From contig JAOALB010000126.1 of the NCBI GenBank assembly GCA_025331125.1, positions 1 through 64,000 of the forward strand: a stretch of 64,000 nt of DNA. The letters are read 5' to 3'. Numbering within the stretch: position 1 is the first letter of the stretch; each line of letters starts with the position of its first letter. Made by a program: the position numbers and the translations under genes. Of this stretch, positions 37,336 to 50,800 are shown in pieces. Origin of the DNA: Mycogone perniciosa. Its lineage: Eukaryota; Ascomycota; Sordariomycetes; Hypocreales; Hypocreaceae. The notes under the pieces are model-generated. The model made no database searches, had not been told where the DNA came from, and was given only the letters and a program-made list of their open reading frames with translations.

Positions 37336-37767
37336 AAGTAATGCTATTTATATAAATATAAATCACTATTTATATAGATAGTTTATATACTACGTATACA
37401 AATCTCCCTACAACTCTTTATACTTTATAACTTAATCTATAGCAATAATATTAATACTATTACAATAATAAATATCCCTATTAACCCTTTATTAATTTAA
37501 TTTAAAGAGATAACTGGCTATAATTTCATTAAAGAGGGGATTAATAAAACACTACTAGCTATATAGTTAAAGGAATAGTTATCCTTTATATAAATAAATA
37601 AAGGGGGTAATAAAGACTTATTATTTAAAGTAATTTAATATACTATAAATAGCTGTTATATAAAGAAATAGATTACAGAGTATAAGGAGCTATAGGGAGA
37701 TTCTTATAGGTAGTATATAGACTATTTATATAAATCGTAATGTTTATTTATATATATAGTATTACTT
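37336..37767. mobile_element. Foldback or MITE-like element with about 100-bp inverted repeats
   Basis: The arm at 37336-37440 pairs with the reverse complement of 37668-37767 over about 100 bases with moderate mismatch. Shared words include AATCTCCCTA, TATATACTAC and TTTATATA. The roughly 227-base centre has no frame. The size (432 bp) and long terminal inverted repeats fit a non-autonomous DNA transposon or a foldback element. I could not identify a target duplication. Confidence 0.6.
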
Positions 37768-39264
37768 GTAAAAGAAAGCTAAGTTTTTTAGTCTCCTTTT
37801 AAGTAATAATAAATATATCTTTAATTAAATAACTATTAACTCTACCTTTTTTCCCTTTTAATTATCTTTAATAATATTAATAATATTTTTACTAATACAA
37901 GGTTTAATAAGATAATAAATAAATGTTTTATATAAAACTTTAACTTTTAATTTTCTTTACTTTTTTATAATTAAATAAAAGAATTCTAAATATTGTTTTA
38001 ATAAAATAATATATTTTACTTTAAAGCTTTATAATATTTTAAATCTTATTAAGTTTTATTTTTTTTATAATTATTTAAAGTTTAATATTAAAAAAGAATT
38101 ACTTATATGCCTTTGCCTTTTATTGACACTTCTAGGAGATTGATATAAAATATATTATATAGTTATAAATATTCTTTAAGTAATATGAAGCCCTATATTT
38201 ATTTTTCAATTGCCTTTAATATTTAAAAAGGTATAAAGAATTTTAATATTAATATCCCTTTTCTATTTTTTAATAAAAGGCTTTCTATAGATAAATTTAT
38301 TAGATTATAGATTTTTAATATAAATACTTAATGTAATGTAATATAATATAATATCTATTACTTAATAATAATTTACTATTAAATATATAAATATTATAAT
38401 AGAAAAAAGCTATAATAAAGATTTTAATATATCCTTAAAGGGTATATATTTAATTAAAGGTATATTATATATATAAGTCCCTTAACCTTTACTTTAAATA
38501 TATTATTAATACAATATATAAAATACACTTTATTTATTTTTCTTGAAATTAAAATCCTACTATATTCTTTTTTATTATATTTACTTAGGTATTATAATTG
38601 TATTTATATAATGTTTTCACTTTTCTTTTACTTATTAAAATTAATATAATAAATATATAATCTATAATAATACATTTAATAATAAACTTTAATAGAGAAA
38701 AGTAATATTATATAATTTTACTTTTCCTATAACCTTTATATTTATAATAACGAGTTTAATAAACTTTGAAGCTATATTTATTTATATAATACAAATTTCT
38801 TTACTATTTAAAGAATAACTTTTATTTTTAATTTATTTTTAAAACGTTTGGAATTTATTTATAAAATAAGTAAAAATATTAAAACTCTTTAATTGTAAGA
38901 TATTCTATTACAATTATTATAATATATAAAAAAGAAATCTCATTTTTTATAAATATAATAGTTTGAAACTTTAATATTTTTATTATAATAATATGTATTA
39001 CTTTTAAAGTAATTCTTTAAATATTAAAAGAATTATTTATTATTAAAGTAAATAATTTAATGTTATATAATATAATAAATATAAAAGTTAAAATATATTT
39101 TTATATCTTTATAATAATATATAAATAAAATTCTATTAAAATATATATAAATCTTAAAACTAATACTATTTAAATAAATACTTAATATATATATAGAAAT
39201 CTCTCTAGCTTTTAATTCTTTAATCCTTTATAATACCTATAACCTTTTAATAGTAACAATAACT

Positions 39265-39265
<1 letters not shown>

Positions 39266-39312
<47 letters not shown>
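39266..39312. repeat. (AAT)n microsatellite
   Basis: About fifteen uninterrupted AAT units, ending before a short GC-containing segment (ACTGCAGCTACAAAGG). Confidence 0.85.
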
Positions 39313-42277
39313 GTTTTTACTGCAGCTACAAAGGTAAAACGTAATAGTAGTAGTAAAGCTATTATATAAAACTTATTATAGTAATTATAAAGATAATTAA
39401 AAGGTTAGCCTTAAAGTTAACCTTTTATATATTAGCTTAACTTTAATATATAATACATACCTTTATGGTTAGGATTAAAAGATTATAGTTAATATTATAA
39501 AGACATAAAATATTCAATTAATATTTTAAGGGCTATAGTAAATTATAGGTTATAAAAGCTTTTAGTTAATAAGCTTATATTTTTATTATAGTCGTAATAA
39601 TAATAGTTGTATTAAGTTAAATTAAAGATATTAAAGATATTATTTTTATAATATAATTAAAGTAATAATTAACTTAAAGGGATATATATAAATAAATAGA
39701 ATATATATTAAAAAAGTATTTTTTAAACTAATTTAATTATTTTAAAATAGGTAACTATAAATATTATATTATATGTTATAATTAGGTATTATATAAAGAA
39801 GTAAGTTATATATTAACGAAATTATAGGCAGAATCTTAATATTAAAATAACTTTTACTAATATTATATTAATTTATAAATAAAAGCTTTAATAAATTAAA
39901 ATATTAACTTTAACTCTAAAGCTTTAAAGAAACAATATATTTTATTATATACAGTATTAAAGGTTTTATTATAATTGATAAATTTATGAAAAACAATTAT
40001 TTCAATTATTTCAATTTATATTATAATTAATTAAAACTTAATATTTAAAAAATGTTTGATTTTATTAAATATATTGATATTAATTTATTAAAATATATAA
40101 TTAAATATATAAAATTATTATTAAGAATCTATATCGTTTTAAAAAAAGAAGTTATATAATATTATAACTATTAAAAGGTTTTATAAATATTAAATATATA
40201 TATTTATAGTAATTTATTAATTGAAATAATTACTATTATTGAATAAAAAAATCATTAAAAATAGAAATTTATTAATATATTTCAAAACCTTTTAATTTTA
40301 TAAATATATTTAAGAATTTTTAAATTAATTCCTTTTAAAACACAGCTTTATTAATTATAGTATAAATTTATATTTTAAAGTAGATTTATTATATACTAAT
40401 ATATATTTTCATTTTAAAAGACTATAAAAGCCTTAAGAGACATTAAATTAATATAATATAAAGGCTTTTTTAAAAGACTCTATAAGTATATTTAGTTTAT
40501 TTATTTATAAATTATTTTTTTAATTCTATAAGACTTACTATAAATTGAATAAAATAGTGAAGAAAAGTTATTACTTATTACGTTTAACTTTAAAGATTTT
40601 AAATTATATTTAATAAAACTTTAAATAGTTTCATAAAATAAACCTATATATAAGACATTAGAAATATAGCCTTTATTATAAGGAAATAAACTTTTTAAAA
40701 TATAGAATCTTAAATATTATATATTAATAAACCTTAATTAAATAAATATAATTATTAATTAATTAAAATAAACCTTTTATAAAAAGGTTTAATTATTTTA
40801 AAACTATATAATATTTATTATTATTTTATTATAAAGTATATATATGTTTTAATATTATTAATAATTTAAATAAAGCTTTTAAAAGATATTATTATTTTAA
40901 TACTTTCAGTTAAAATTATATATTTATATAAAGGTAATATATTTTAATATACTATAATAACAATATTAATATAATTAAATAAAAAAAGTAAATATTATTT
41001 TAGAATCTTTTAATTTTATATATTAAACTATATAACATTTAATTATAATCTTTTAAAATAGAAATACTTATAATTATTAGTGGTTTTAAATATTAATAGT
41101 ACGATTAAAAAAATGTTATTGAGTATATAAGTAATATAATAAAATATATATATAAAAGAGAATAACTTAAATAAAATAAAGTAAATATATTTAATTAACT
41201 ATAAATAAGTAAGATTTATATAAATTGTTATATATTGTAAATTAAAAAAAGCTTTTTAATACTTCAAACTTTAAAACTTTATTAAATTTAATATAAGATA
41301 TTTAAAGAAATAACCTTAAAATACAGAAGTAAAAGGCTAAAGCTTATAAATTAAAGAATTAATAAATAAAAATATAAAAAGATAATTCAATTATAAAGTA
41401 ATATAATTTATATAAATAAAAATAATACATTTAAATATTAAGAAATAATTATTTATATAAACTATTTATTAAGCTTTATTATAATAGTTTATTAATAAAG
41501 TACTTTAATATTTAATAAATATTTAATTTCCTTAAATTTAAATTTTATTAGTTAAAAACAAATAAAAATATCAGAGATTATTTGAAAAGTTATAATATTT
41601 CTTAAAACATTTTTATTTTATATAAATATTATTTATATAATGTATTAAACTTACTTTTTACTTTAAAAGGATTATAAAAGAACTACTATAAACTATATTA
41701 TTAGGCTATAATCTATAATAAAGTAAAAATAAACCATTAATATTATCTTAATATTAATAAACTAACTTTAAATAAATCTATCTTTTTCTTTTAAGGTTAA
41801 ATAAAAGTTATTAATATTATTTTAATTATAAATTAATAAATATATATATTACTTTAAACTATTTAAAAAATATTTATAGTTATATAATATATTTTATATT
41901 TACCTTTTAAAAGTATAAATAAAAAAGTAAAAGAATATAAATAGCTTTTTTTACTATTAAACTTTTAATATTTATAAAAGATATTAAAAGTTTAAAAAGG
42001 TTAAAATATTATAAACCTTTAATGTAAAATATATTACTTTATGAAATAAAAAAGATATATTATAGAATATAACAAATAAACTGTTTATAGTAATATAAAA
42101 ATTATAAAAGATATTATTATAAAGTATTAAAAAGTATCTTTGAAAAGGTAAAAGTATCTTATAAAAAAGATATTTAAAACCTTTTTATTTAATGATAATA
42201 ATAATTAAAAGAATAAAAGAAATTAAAGATTTAATAAAATAAATAATAGTTCCTATATTATTTAATTATTTAAAAAA

Positions 42278-42282
42278 GGAAT
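42278..42282. repeat. Target duplication of copia copy B, left
   Basis: GGAAT lies directly before the 5' LTR at 42283 and is repeated exactly at 63810-63814 after the 3' LTR. Five bases is the usual copia duplication. It joins two LTRs 21 kb apart into one element. Confidence 0.85.
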
Positions 42283-42556
42283 TGTTAGGTTAAGTAAATT
42301 AAGGACCTACTATTCAATAGCACTTATTAGCGTTAAGGAGCTTTTATCTATTTATATAGCAGATACTAGCTAATATATATATCGCATAAGCAATATATTA
42401 AACTATATAGGTGCTTATAATATATATATTCTATATTTTCGTGTATATTAACTATATATATATATAGTAAAGCTATTATAGTATATTTATTATTAAGATT
42501 AAGCTTTATTCCTATTTCTCTTTATACTCTATATAGCTATACTGCGCTTTATAATA
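42283..42556 (+). repeat. 5' LTR of copia copy B
   Basis: 274 bp. The inner end is mutated from CTCCGCGACA to CTTTATAATA. The following GTTATAAGCCTA is common to all three full copies and sits where a tRNA primer-binding site is expected. Confidence 0.85.
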
Positions 42557-42777
42557 GTTATAAGCCTAACTAGTAACTTTTAAAGTTACTAAAAACTTCC
42601 TTTAATATTATATCCTTACTTTTACTTTTTCCTTTTACTTTTACGCTTTTAAAGGTACTTTTCATAATAGATAATATAAGAGATATTACCTTTATAAAGC
42701 TAGATTTAATAGTTTAGTAAATTAAATAGATTACTATTTTAAATAATTATATAACTACTGTAAAGATCCAGAATAAG

Positions 42778-43360
42778 GTTTTTAAAATAACAAGGTTATA
42801 CTAAACCTTACTTATATATAGCTTCTAGGAAACTGTATATAATGCAGTAATAACGAAATAACTAAGAGTTTAATTAGGCTAATAATAGATAAACAATTAA
42901 ATTGTAAATAATTTAATAGCTAGAAGCTATAGAATATGTAGTATATATGCGGCCAGTGTAAAAGTGATTGTATAAATAATAGCTTTATCTTTTATAATAG
43001 TCCTCCGACTAAACAATAGGAATACAGCAGCAAAATTGGGTTTGTAGCCTTATTCCTATTTTCCGCAAAATTTATTTATATAGGAAATCGTCCAAATCGG
43101 CTTACAGCTATATAAACAGGAAACCATTTTAGTCAGATTTTTGACAATAGCTATTATACTGATTGTATTAAGTCTAGGGTAGGCAGGGTAGCTGGTCCTA
43201 GCTTAATTATTATCGTTAATAATAACAGAAATTTCCTGACTTATATTAAGGTTCCTCCGGGAACCCGGTCCTAGTGTCGGGCCTAATTCCGGGTCTAGCT
43301 GGAATAGGAAAGTTGTCTATTTACACTAAAATCCTCGCTTTTTAGCCCTCCTTTTTAACA
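42778..43360. mobile_element. Roughly 585-bp insertion in copia B with little sign of RIP
   Basis: Copies A and C are continuous here (AGAATAAAGTTAAT), whereas B is split between GAATAAGG and CAAAGGTTAAT. The edges are flanked by short A-rich similar words (TAAGG and AAAGG) that may be a degraded target duplication. The insert keeps G and C bases (for example CCGGGAACCCGG and GTCGGGCCTAATTCCGGG, near 43255-43305) and has no long frame, poly(A) or clear terminal inverted repeats. It could be a SINE, a solo relic or a non-autonomous DNA element. Confidence 0.6.
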
Positions 43361-43369
43361 AAGGTTAAT

Positions 43370-46300
43370 TTTAATTTCTTTAATTAAGATAATAACTATT
43401 TCCCTGCTTTAAAGCCATTTACTTTAACTAAAATAAAGGAAACTACCTTAAAAGTATTTAACAAAAAAGCTATTTTAGCAGATATATTAATTTATTATAA
43501 TACTTTACTTTATAAGCATTTATACACTATTACTTTATATATTAAAAAAAGGAAGGCTAAGCTAGTAATCTTTAAGTGAATATATAAGATAGTTAATAAT
43601 AGTATTTATATTTTAATTTTTATAAACTTTAAAGCTATAATTTAAGCTATATCTTTAGCCTTTACTGCTATTAACGCAGTTAATAAAAATAATAAAAACT
43701 TAAATGTTAAGTTTACTATTTATTAAATTATAAAGAAAAGTAAAGAATAATTAACTCTTTATACAGATATAATATATAAAAAAGTAAAGATTTTATATAA
43801 ATATATTTTATATAATATAAAGTATATAAACTTAAAGCTAAAAGTATTATATATAAATTAAGCGCGCGTTTATATAAATACAGTAAAGTAGAAGCTCTTT
43901 AAAGTTATAAAAATAGCTGCTTAAAGGGCTTTTTTAAAAGCTATTAAAGTACACTATACTTTAAACTTTACTTTATATTACCTATACTATATAAACAGTT
44001 AAATTAAAAGCAGTAAAACTATTAAAATCTTCTCCTTTACTTAATTTAATTAACCTTTTTTAAATAGTATATAAAATATAAAAAACTATAATTATAGACT
44101 TTATATAATATTTAGTAACTACTTTAATAAAACTATAATAAATAATATTATATATTTAAAAACTTTTACTAAAAGAAAATGCCTATATAAACTAGAAAAG
44201 TATAATTAGCCTTTAAAAGGCTATAGAATACTATTTACTGCACTTAAAGGAAAACTTAATAAAAAAGGGAAATATATCTTTAACCTATAATAAGCTATAG
44301 AAATTTATACTTGCCTTTAAGAAAATTAATAGTATATACGCTGCAATAAATTTAATAAAAAGGGTATTGACTTTATAGGCTTAGTTTAAAGAGGTATAGC
44401 TTTAACTATTATAGCTGCCTTAATCTCTTTAAATTTAATTAATAAAGAATATATAAGCTTTATAGTACATATAATAAATATATTAATATATATTAATATA
44501 TAAAATATACTTTGCTGCCTCTTTTAAAGTACTCTCTTTGATATTTATAATGCTATTTATTTAATAAATAGCAGGAATTACTTTATTCCTAGCTTTTTTA
44601 TTTTAAGTTTAGAAATAACTATATTAAGGCAAGAGAAGCTAGGTATTTTATAGCTAGAAAAGGATACTGCCTATTAAAGGATACTCTTTATAATCTATAT
44701 TAAACGGCAGCGCGTTTAGTAAAGCTTATAGATATAGCTATAGTTAAAGGATTATATATTAATATTATATCTTTATTAAAGCTTTAAAAAGCAGGAATAT
44801 AGCTTATAAAGTATAATAATATACTTTATATTAATATAGTCAATTTAAATATTATTATAAGGAAAGTAACGTATAGGCATAATTTTTTAATTTTTTAATA
44901 TAAACCTTTATTACTTTATATTACCTTTATCTTTAAATATATTATTTTAAGCCATATAACTACTTTATTCTTTCTTTTCAATATAGGCTACTATATTTAT
45001 ATAATATTAGGAATAAAGAAAAGACTAATATATAACTTATTAATACTATATAATAACTTAAAGCAGCTTTAATACTTATAATTAAAACATTTAAGTCTAG
45101 AAGCATTTAAAGTATTAATAAAAAATATAAAGAATATATATATTAAAGGAACTATATAAATAAAGTGTAAAGCCTATACTTTTATATATATAAAATAGGT
45201 TATTTCTTATAGAATATTTAAAAAATAAATATTAAAATTGATTTTTAAAGTATATTAAAATCTTTAAGATTATCTTTATAGTTATAATAGGGATAACTAG
45301 CTTTTAATATTTAAAGAAAAACTTACTTTATAGTCATATATATACCCTTTATTAAATAAAAAATAAAATACTATCTTTAATAGGATTTTTAACTTTATAA
45401 GTATAGTAAAACTATAATATAATATTTTAGTCTATTCTTTTAAATAAAATAATAAAAAAGCTATAATTATAGCTAAAGGTTTAATATACTTTTAGATTTA
45501 AGTAAACGCAAAAGGAATTATTTTAAAGCTTGCCTTTTCTAATATATATAAGCTAAATAGCGCTTTAAAGTATATAGATTAAAAGGGTATAAATAAATTA
45601 ATAAAAATACTTAAAGCTATAAGCCTTTTAATTAGTTTACAGCTTAAAAGTATAAAAGCTGCAGTATATATTATTAATATAAGTCTTATATATAGCTTTT
45701 ATATAATATTACGTATTAATAAATCAAAGTAATAATTCTATAATTTTATACCCCTTTTAATAAAAAGGCTGTCTATAAACCTATAGCTAGATTAAAGTAG
45801 ACTTTATATATATAGCTGCTGCGCTTATATATTTAATAGAAACTATAAAGCTAGCTAAAGTAAAAAAGAATTTAATATAAAGCTTAAGGGCTTTATTAAA
45901 TATTTTATTAAATATACTATAAATGATATATAGTGCATTTAGTTACTTTACTTAATAAAGGTAATTATTATAAATAATATATAGTTTAATAAAACTAGCT
46001 TCTTTAATAATAGAAAAGAAAGTATAAATAAGTTATTTATAGTTAAGTTAAATAAGCTATTTAATAAAGTTAAAGAAAATAAACTAGAATTTAAACTGTT
46101 TTTAATATATATTCCTATAGTAAAAAATACCTTTATAGTTAATATAAAAGAAAAAGGTATACCTTTAAAAGTAAAAATTATATAAAGCATTAAAATTAGT
46201 TTAATAAATACTTTAAATAAACTACTAGTGCACTTAAGAAGACCTTTTAGTCTTTAAATATTAAAGGCTACTTTAATATAGTAAATCTTAATCGATAAAA

Positions 46301-47547
46301 CTAATGTATTAATAAAAACTTTAAGCAATACTTTTGAAAGTAATTTACCCTTTTTAAAGAAAAAAAGCTAATAAAAAACACTTTTATATATTAAAAGTAT
46401 ACTATATAATAAAAGGGGATAAATTACTATAGTTAAAGGCAGACTAATATATAAAAAACTCGCTTACTTTTCTATTAAAATAGTAGATTTTAATAGAAAA
46501 GCTAGTTAATAATTCTTTAAGCAGTAAAGTAATAGTTAATATTTATAAAAGTATAAGATTCTAAGGGAAATAACCTATAAAAAAGGTTAATAAATATCTT
46601 TTAATATATAAAACTAAAATATATACTTTGAGTACTGCTTTAAAGGATAATGAGCTTAATATATACTTAATAATTATAAGACTTTTTAATTTAATATTAT
46701 ATTAACTGCTGCTTAATTAATAACAGCTAATAACTAGTAAATTAAAGAGTATAGTAATAGTATTTACTGTTTTTAATAGAATAATAAACTAAAAAGTTTC
46801 GCTTTTAAAAAGTATTACTTTTAATAAATAAACTGCTTCTTAAAAGGATTTAGCGAAACTGCTAAAAGATTAAAAAGAGTTTATAAAATATTTACTTAAA
46901 GTTAGGTTTAAATAAACTATATATAATAAAATTAACTCTCTGCATATAAAAAAAACCTAAGAAAAAATACTATACTTAAAGGTAAAGATAAAGCTATTAT
47001 TTATATATTAAGCTTTTATATATAAATTTCTTTAAAATAGAAATTTAAAATACTATAAAGTTTAATTAATAGTTTAAAGGGATTTATAAAAACGCTTTAT
47101 AATAAAAAGTATATATACTGTTATACTAATAGTGTATTTTTTTTATATATTTATTACTTTAATAGTAAAATTTAACTTTAAGTTAAAGTAGTATAATATT
47201 AAAAATACTTTATTTAATACTTTAAAGGATAAAAATTTAAAACTAATGATATATACACTTTTTAAAGGTTTTAAGCAACTAAATATTTATTTAAAGCTTA
47301 CTAAAGCCTTATATAAACTAAAAGATTTACTAGAATTATAGTTTAATAAATTATCTTTAACTTTAAAGAAATAAAGGTTAATTTTAAGCTTTAAAAAGCT
47401 TTACCTCTTTTATAACTAAACTTAAAAGATTTGTATTATATTTTATATAAATAATATTTTAATTATATATTTTTATAATAATAAAGTTTTTTATATTAAA
47501 CTATTAAATACTTTAAAAGTAAAGTATAAGCTTTATAATAAAGGGGA
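43370..47547 (+). pseudogene. Remnant of copia gag-pol, copy B, part 1
   Basis: Colinear with about 26330-30512 of copy A and ends inside the RT/RNase H region, just past the YINNILI site, where copy C is inserted. It continues at 54684. Confidence 0.7.
47543..47547. repeat. Target duplication of copia copy C, left
   Basis: GGGGA before the LTR, against GGCGA at 54684-54688 after it. The one mismatch is a transversion and so is not explained by RIP. Confidence 0.7.
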
Positions 47548-47821
47548 TATTGGGTTAGGTAAGCTAAGGACCTACTATTTATTAGCGCTTATTAGTGCTA
47601 GGGAGCTTTTATCTGCTTATATAGCAGATACTAGCTAATATATATATTATATAAGCGATATATTAGACTATATAGGCGCTTATAATGTATATATTCTACG
47701 TTTTCTTTTATATTAGCTATATATATATATAGCGAGGCTCTTATACTATATTTATTATAAGAATTAAGCTTTATTCCTATTTCTCTTTATACTTTATATA
47801 GCTATACTACGCTCTGCAACA
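47548..47821 (+). repeat. 5' LTR of copia copy C
   Basis: 274 bp, TATTGGG...CTGCAACA, less mutated than its partner at the 3' end. Confidence 0.88.
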
Positions 47822-47839
47822 GTTATAAGCCTAGGTAGT

Positions 47840-50800
47840 AACTATTAAAGTTACTAGAAACTTCCCTTAATATTATATGTTTACCCTTTTTTTCCCTTTA
47901 CCTTTAAGCTTTTAAAGCTACTTTTTATAATAAATAATATAAAAGATATTACCTTTATAAAACTAGATTTAATAGTTTAGTAGTTTAAATAGATTACTAT
48001 TTTAAATAACTATATAATTACTATAAAGATCTGGAATAAAGTTAATTTTAATCTCTTTAATTAAAATAATAACTATTTCTTTACTTTAAAGCCATTTACT
48101 TTAATTAAAGTAAAGGAAACTGCCTTAAAAGCATTAAAAAAAGAAACTACTTTAATAGATATCTTTAATGATTATAATAGTTTACTTTATAAGCATTAAT
48201 ATACTATTACTTTATATATTAAAAAAAGGAAAGCTAAGGCAGTAATCTTTAAATAAATATAAAAGATAGTTAATACTAGCATTTACATTTGAATCTTTAT
48301 AGACTTTAAAGCTATAATTTAAGCTATAGCTTTAGGCTTTATTACTATTAAAGCAGCTAATATAAATAATAAGATCTTAAATATTAAATTTATAATTTAT
48401 TAAATTATAAAAAAGTATAGATTTTAGATAAATATATTTTGTATAATATAAAGTATAAAGACTTAAACTTAAAAGTATAGTATATAAATTAAATATATAT
48501 TTATATAAATGCAGTAAGGTATAAGTTTTTTAAAGTTATAAAAATAGCTGCTTAAAGGGCTTTCTTAAAAGTTATTAAAGTATATAATACTTTAAACTTT
48601 ACTTTACACTATTTATATTATATAAATAGTTGAATTAAAAGTAATAAAACTGCTAAAATCTTTTCTTTTAATTAGTTTAATTAACCTTTTTTGAATAGTA
48701 TATAAAATATAAAGAATTATATTTATAAACTTTATATAATATTTAGCAATTCTTTAAATACAGCTATAATAAATAATACTATATATTTAAAAACTTCTAT
48801 TAAAAAGAATATTTATATAAATAAAAAATGGATAATTAGCCTTTAAAAGATTATAGTATATTATTTACTGCACTTAAAGGAAAACTTAATAAAAAAGGGA
48901 AATATATCTTTAACCTATAATAAACTATAGAAATTTATATTTACCTTTAAAAAGATAAATAGTATATACTTTATAATAAGCTTAATAAACAGGGTATTAA
49001 CTTTATAGCCTTAATTTAAAGAGGTATAGCTTTAACTATTATAGCTGCTTTAATCTCTTTAAACTTAATTAATAAAGAAAATGCAAGCTTTATAGTATAT
49101 ATAATAAATGTATTAATATATATTAATATATAGGATATCCTTTACTACCTCTTTTAAAGCACTTTTTTTAATACTTATAATACTATTTATTTAGTAAATA
49201 ATAAAAATTACTTTATTTTTAGCTTTTTTATTTTAAGTATAGAAAATAATTATATTAAAGTAAAAAGTACTAGGTATTTTATAGCTAAAAAGGGACACTG
49301 CCTATTAAGGAATACTTTTTATAATCTATATTAAAAGGCAGTGCGTTTAATAAAGCTTATAAATATAGCTATAGTTAAAAGATTTTATATTAATATTATA
49401 TCTTTATTAAAGCTTTAAAAATCGGAATATAGGTTATAGGGTATAATAATATACTTTGCATTAGTATAGTAAATTTAAATATTATTATAAGGAAAGTAAA
49501 CTATAAGTATAATCTTTTCTTTCTTTTATATAAACCTTTATTACTCTATATTGCCTTTATATTTAAATATACTATTTTAAACAGTATAACTGCTTTATTC
49601 CTATCTCTTAAACTAGACTACTATATTTATATAATATTAAAAAAAGGATAAGACTAGTATATAATTTATTAATCCTATACAATAACTCAAAGCAGCTTTA
49701 GCATTTACAATTAAAATATTTAAGCTTAAAAGCCCTTAAAGTACTAGTAAGAAATGCAAGGAATATATAGATAAAAGGAACTATATAAATAAAGTATAAA
49801 GCTTATACTTTTATATATATAAAATAGGTTATCTTTTATAGAATATTTAAAAAATAAATATTAAAACTATTCTTTAAAATATATTAAAATCTTTAAAACT
49901 ATCTTTATAATTATAATAAAGATAACTAGCTTTTAATATTTAAAAAAGAATATATTTTATAGTTATATATATACCTTTTATAAAATAAAAAATAAAATAG
50001 TATTTTTAAGATTCTCTTTGACTTTATAAATATAATGAAAATGCAATATAATATTTTAATATATTTATTTAAGTAAAATAATGAAAAAGCTATAATTATA
50101 GTTGAAGGCTTAATACACTTTTAAATGTAAATAAATATAAAAGGAATTATTTTAAAGCTTACCCCTTCCTATATATATAAGCTAAATAGCGCCTTAAAGC
50201 GCAGAGGTTAAAAAGTTATAAATAAATTTATAAAGATATTTAAAGCTATAAGCCTTTTAATTAATTTATAGCTTAAAGGTATAAAAGCTATAGTATGTAT
50301 TATTAATATAAGTTTTATATATAGCCTTGATATAATATTATTTATTAAAGCATTAAAGTAATAGTTTTATAATTTTATGCCTTTTTTAATAAAAAGCTTA
50401 TCTATAGATTTATAGGTAAATTAAAGTAGACTTTGTATATATAGCTACTGCGCCTATATACTTAACAGAAACTATAAAGCTAGCTAAAATAAAAGAGAAT
50501 TTAAAATAAAGTTTAAAGGCCTAATTAAATATTTTAATAAATATACTGTTAATAATATATATTGCATTTAATTACCTTATTTAATAAAAGTAATTATTAT
50601 AAAGAATATATAGTTTAATAAAACTAGCTTTTTTAATAGTAAAAAAGAATGCGCAAATAAACTGTTTATCGTTGAGTTAAATAAACTATTTAATAAAGTT
50701 AAAGAAAATAAACTAAAATTTAAACTCTTTTTAATATATACGTTTACAGTAAAGAATATCTTTATAAATAATATAAAAAAAGAAAGTATACCTTTAAAGG

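Larger units (their letters stand above)
34385..42277. other. 7.9-kb AT-rich block, unclassified, probably ancient repeats
   Basis: This is the most AT-rich part of the window, with almost no GC-containing words. I find no LTR pair and no readable frame. A single YINNIIFS-like codon run (plus strand, about 35404-35427) could be a decayed RT active site, but the context does not support it. Two local structures stand out: an inverted-repeat element at 37336-37767 and an (AAT)n tract at 39266-39312. The block is the landing site of copia copy B. Confidence 0.5.
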
